From Panorpa germanica (taxonomy: Eukaryota; Arthropoda; Insecta; Mecoptera; Panorpidae), in the NCBI GenBank assembly GCA_963678705.1, contig OY783205.1:25163034-25227033 (forward strand): a stretch of DNA of 64,000 nucleotides, in the 5' to 3' direction. The position numbers and the translations under genes are program-made. Below, piece by piece: positions 60,738 to 64,000 of the stretch (its first letter is position 1; each line of letters opens with the position of its first letter). The notes beneath the pieces are model-generated. The model had not been told where the DNA came from and ran no database searches. It was given only the letters and a program-made list of their open reading frames with translations.

Positions 60738-62284
60738 ACGGTACCAATTCATTTAACGAACCAATATGCTAATATTAAATGCTATCCCATTATACAATAA
60801 GTTACCCGATATTAAAACATTTATAATAAGGCTTAAATAACAAAAAATTGGTAACTATTTGATAGCTTGGTAGCATATAAGTAAATCGGTCTATATTATA
60901 ACCTTCTAAAATGACCTTATTTTGGACTTAAGTTTAATTTCAAATAAGCTAATTTGAATTTTGAAACTTATTTATGTTATAGCAACGACTGATTTCAAAA
61001 AATATTTGGCAGAAAATATACACCATTATTATTATTTTAATTATACGCATGCTTATTAAAATAATGTTAATATTAATTCGAAATTAATTCATATAGATAA
61101 CTGTAAAATATTTCAGAAATTATAAAAAAAAAATTGACAGTGTCAAAAAAAAAAAAAAATTAAAACTCGTAATACCTTTTCATTAAAATCACTGGAAAAT
61201 TAGCGTCATCTTGAAATCATGTAATTCTAAAAAGGAGATAAGCGGTTGTTACTTATGATTGCGTATTAATATTCTAAAATGGTATTAAGTTTTAGTTATA
61301 GATATAATTTTCGATTATCGATTTTGACTTTCCAGTTAGTATACTATCGGAGAAACAAACCTCATGCTATTTCTTCTAATTATAAACTGGAAATTATCAA
61401 ATTCGATTAATAATTCTATAAACATTCTATTCGTTTAATATTTATAATATTTTGCATGAGTTAGTTTTAAAAATAAGTTTGCTTATTAATTTTAGATTAA
61501 AAACATTTTTGAATAATTTTATTACAAAACTGAATTTCGTATTAAATTGATTTATTCAATGTCATTTTAGGTTAGAAAGCTTTAAGTTGTTTATTTTTCC
61601 GATAATATGGTTTTTAATGTTATTTATTCTAATTCAACAGTATTTATTAATTCTTTAGCAACTTTTTTACAATGATATATTTTTTATAGGGTTCTTTTTA
61701 AATGAGAATTATGAAACAAATATTATTTTTATAAATCTCTAATATTTTGAGGTTAAAATACTATAGATTAAATGATATTTTGTAAATTTAGACTGACTTT
61801 TGACTTCATTCTTTTCGAGAAGCAATTAAAAGTTAAAGTTTTCTTATTAATAAGTATTGTAAACGTTAGTTAATAAGAAATTAAAAAATGTTCATAATGT
61901 GACTGCTGTCGCCATCTATTGTGACTCTAACTCGACAAGTTTAATACTGTTAAGAGTAATTATTTAATTGTAATTATTTTGTTAATGTTTAATAATATTT
62001 GGCATATATATTTCAGAAAATAAATAAATTAAATCTAATAATTATCACTGTTTTGTAAAATCTGTAAATATTTTTTATAAATCACATTTTTGTACGCAAC
62101 TTTGTTAAATAAAAGAACATTAAATAAACAATATGTTTTATAACAGAATTCCATCCAGTCACAAATCCTCTAATCTTTAATTCCTTTATAGATAATCACA
62201 AGTTTGTCTTCACTCTGCTTGCTGGCACTTTCAATTGAATCTATCAAATTGAATAATTTTAAATTTGTTTAATTTACAAATACA
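60738..62284. other. BicC 3'UTR and spacer
   Basis: AT-rich, no repeats of the listed families; likely a long 3'UTR ending near one of the AATAAA signals at 62.0-62.1 kb. Confidence 0.5.
62019..62128 (+). terminator. Candidate polyadenylation region of BicC
   Basis: AATAAA hexamers at 62019, 62108 and 62123 follow a 1.3-1.4 kb AT-rich 3'UTR with no ORF or recognised repeat. Which one is used cannot be decided; the sequence becomes a Helitron-like repeat from 62285 on. Confidence 0.35.
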
Positions 62285-62994
62285 TCCTATATTATAATGT
62301 TCCAAGTGTATATTTATATGTTATTCGTATGGTAGCTCGAAAACGGCTGCGTGCATTTTCTTGAAAATCGTCTTATTTCGTAGAGAAAAAAATTCTAAGA
62401 CTTTTGGCGTCCTCGGATTTTCCCTTGAACTTCCTGGAAACCCGTAATTTCGAAAAAACTAAAAAAAAAATGTTTTTATTTTTTGCTCTATAACTTTCAA
62501 TTCATAAAAGATAGAAAGTTGAAATTTTGCATGTGTATTACGGTGTTCAATGCTGACATTTTTCAAAAATTAGAAATTCAAAAATTGAAAAAGGGGCCGG
62601 TGAAAAAATTCATACTCATATTTTGGGTTATAGAATAATTAAATATATTATTTATAAAAAAAATTCAAACTTTTAAAGTTTAATTTGAGGGCACGGGGGC
62701 AGTTTTTTCCAAGAGTAAAAATTGTGCTAGAAAGTAACTTATTTACGAATCGAAAAGAAAATCCCACATTTTGAAATAAAAATGGCCCAATAGCGCATAA
62801 ATTGAAAATAGTTTTTATTTTGATAAAAAAAATATATTTCTTTTGTCAGTTTATATCAAAAATTATTTGTTCTTATATGTAAAATTTATATAGATCGAAT
62901 TAAATATTTCAATTTAAAAATGGAATTAAAATTTGAAAAGAAATTCAATTCACACACAAAAGACAGTCGTCACTTGCGACGGGAGTAAACTCTA
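62285..62994 (+). mobile_element. Helitron-like element, copy 3
   Basis: Starts TCCTATATTATAATGTTCCA after an A, ends CACTTGCGACGGGAGTAAAC followed by TCTAC. The hairpin is partly decayed. Lies between BicC and RpL34. Confidence 0.68.
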
Positions 62995-63178
62995 CTTATA
63001 TTTATAAAACTATAATCAATTTCTTTTAATTAAATTATCTTTGAAATCATTCTTATACATTTAAATAAACCGCTAGTTACATTTTCGCATTGGTACGATT
63101 GCAGCTCCCATGCGGCAACACGCTTTCTAAAACGTTGCCATACTGCCTACCTAACTTCCTTTACACCTCCTTCATGTT

Positions 63179-63203
63179 CTTTTCTTCAAACGTTATACTG
63201 AAG
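63179..63203 (+). promoter_or_regulatory. RpL34: RpL34 5'TOP-like leader exon
   Basis: A pyrimidine run CTTTTCTTC begins at 63179, followed by AAACGTTATACTGAAG and a donor GTTGGT at 63204. A C-initiated oligopyrimidine start and a leader intron are typical of ribosomal protein genes under growth-dependent translational control. The exact start site is inferred. Confidence 0.5.
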
Positions 63204-63373
63204 GTTGGTTGAATGCTACGAAAAATAATATTTATTTCTTAAATCATCTGTGTTAAAATTTAACTTAAACATATATTTTCTATTATAATAAATTTTGTGA
63301 TATTTAGTGTATATTGTTATGTATTTATTTTTTACTTTATTATAAATAATTTACGTGTTTTTGTAGATCCAAA

Positions 63374-63856
63374 ATGGTGCAGCGTTTGGTGTATAGACGT
63401 CGTTTATCTTACAATACAAACTCCAACAGGAGACGCGTGTGAGTTATTTTATATACATAATGGAAATACTTTCTTAAAAATGTAAAACCTACATAATAAT
63501 CTAAATATATCTTATTGCCAAGTTTTCTATTGGAGATAATTAACTTAAATTTTGAGGTTAAGTTGTCATGCTTCTTTTTTAAGCATGTTGTTTTATACTT
63601 TATTAATTTTATTGGTTAAATAATATTTGTGTGTAGCAGTTTGCCACATGTTTAAGGTTATATGATGACAAAATAGGCTAGAGTCCTGATTTTAAAGATG
63701 ACACTCGTTCTGCTGATAACCAAAATAATTAATTTTATATAATTGCTGCACGGTTTGGTTCAAGAAATATTTATAAGATTAATTTATTTTCAGTGTACGC
63801 ACTCCTGGAGGCAAATTGGTATATCAATACTTGAAAAAACCCAAGAAGATCCCAAG
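63374..63856 (+). CDS. RpL34: Ribosomal protein L34 (eL34), 5' part
   Basis: Two coding exons: 63374-63438 and 63794-63856; the gene continues past the right edge. They encode MVQRLVYRRRLSYNTNSN-RRRVV and RTPGGKLVYQYLKKPKKIPR, the highly conserved basic N-terminus of eL34. The exon with the ATG starts at 63367 after TTTTTGTAG; the donors are GT|GTGAGT and AG|GTATGT. The split valine codon (GT|T) is in frame. The conserved zinc-binding CGxC part would follow in the next exon, outside the window. Confidence 0.95.
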
Positions 63857-64000
63857 GTATGTAATACTGATTTTGTAAACTTCTATTAGCTAAAATATAT
63901 CTTACTTTTAATTGACATAGCTCCATATTTTAAAGCTACTTAGTTGATCTTAGATATATAATGCCTTATTATATTCTCTATAATAACTAAATGGATTTGC

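Noticed and set aside
1..64000. tRNA, rRNA, CRISPR arrays and bacterial contamination
   Set aside because: No cloverleaf with A/B boxes, no rRNA core sequence, no regularly spaced short repeats; all genes are spliced and animal-type.

Overview
The window is AT-rich eukaryotic nuclear DNA, and the gene content points to an insect. It carries spliced genes with GT-AG introns: a sialin/phosphate-cotransporter-like SLC17 carrier, an alpha-tubulin, Bicaudal C and ribosomal protein L34. They are embedded in dense non-autonomous transposons. I cannot fix the insect order from the sequence. No rRNA, tRNA, CRISPR array or prokaryotic-type operon was seen.

Layout. (1) 30.1 kb down to 2.9 kb, minus strand: one SLC17-type MFS transporter gene. 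It has a TATA/Inr-like promoter, a predicted 5'UTR exon, a tiny first coding exon at 24.95 kb and eight more coding exons at 15.9-14.6 kb and 3.86-3.03 kb. All nine coding exons join in frame to 531 residues. (2) Inside its 10.75 kb intron, on the same strand, lies a complete three-exon alpha-tubulin gene (7495-5277, 442 aa). It is divergent and ends in a cysteine-rich tail. (3) 30.2-47.4 kb: no gene recognised, mostly transposon debris, including an exact three-copy 312-bp tandem repeat. (4) 47.5-62.1 kb, plus strand: Bicaudal C, with a predicted 5'UTR exon and fifteen coding exons (820 aa; KH modules, low-complexity middle, C-terminal SAM). There is also a candidate alternative first exon at 53.7 kb. 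(5) 63.18 kb to the right edge, plus strand: the 5' part of RpL34, with a 5'TOP-like leader and an intron in the leader.

Repeats. The dominant element is a roughly 640-bp MITE-like family ('MITE-1') with termini GGGCTTGTGTCC/GGACACAAGCCC, present in at least 15 full or partial copies. One copy sits inside another recognisable repeat, which lets the empty site be read and suggests a 2-bp target duplication. Other families seen: a hAT-like MITE starting CAGAGATG, a TA-flanked 220-bp MITE starting TAGTYC, a TTAA-flanked element, Helitron-like elements (TC...CTAG with a 3' hairpin), two 5'-truncated LINE 3' ends with 12-14 bp target duplications, a SINE-like insertion, and several shorter inverted-repeat elements. 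They fill introns and the intergenic region and are nested several layers deep.

The four genes have no obvious shared pathway. The SLC17 carrier is a membrane transporter, the tubulin is cytoskeletal, BicC is a translational regulator of maternal/polarity mRNAs, and RpL34 is part of the large ribosomal subunit. The least ordinary points are the same-strand nested tubulin, the unclassified high-copy MITE-1, the possible alternative BicC N-terminus, and an antisense LINE that ends a few bases from the last BicC splice acceptor.
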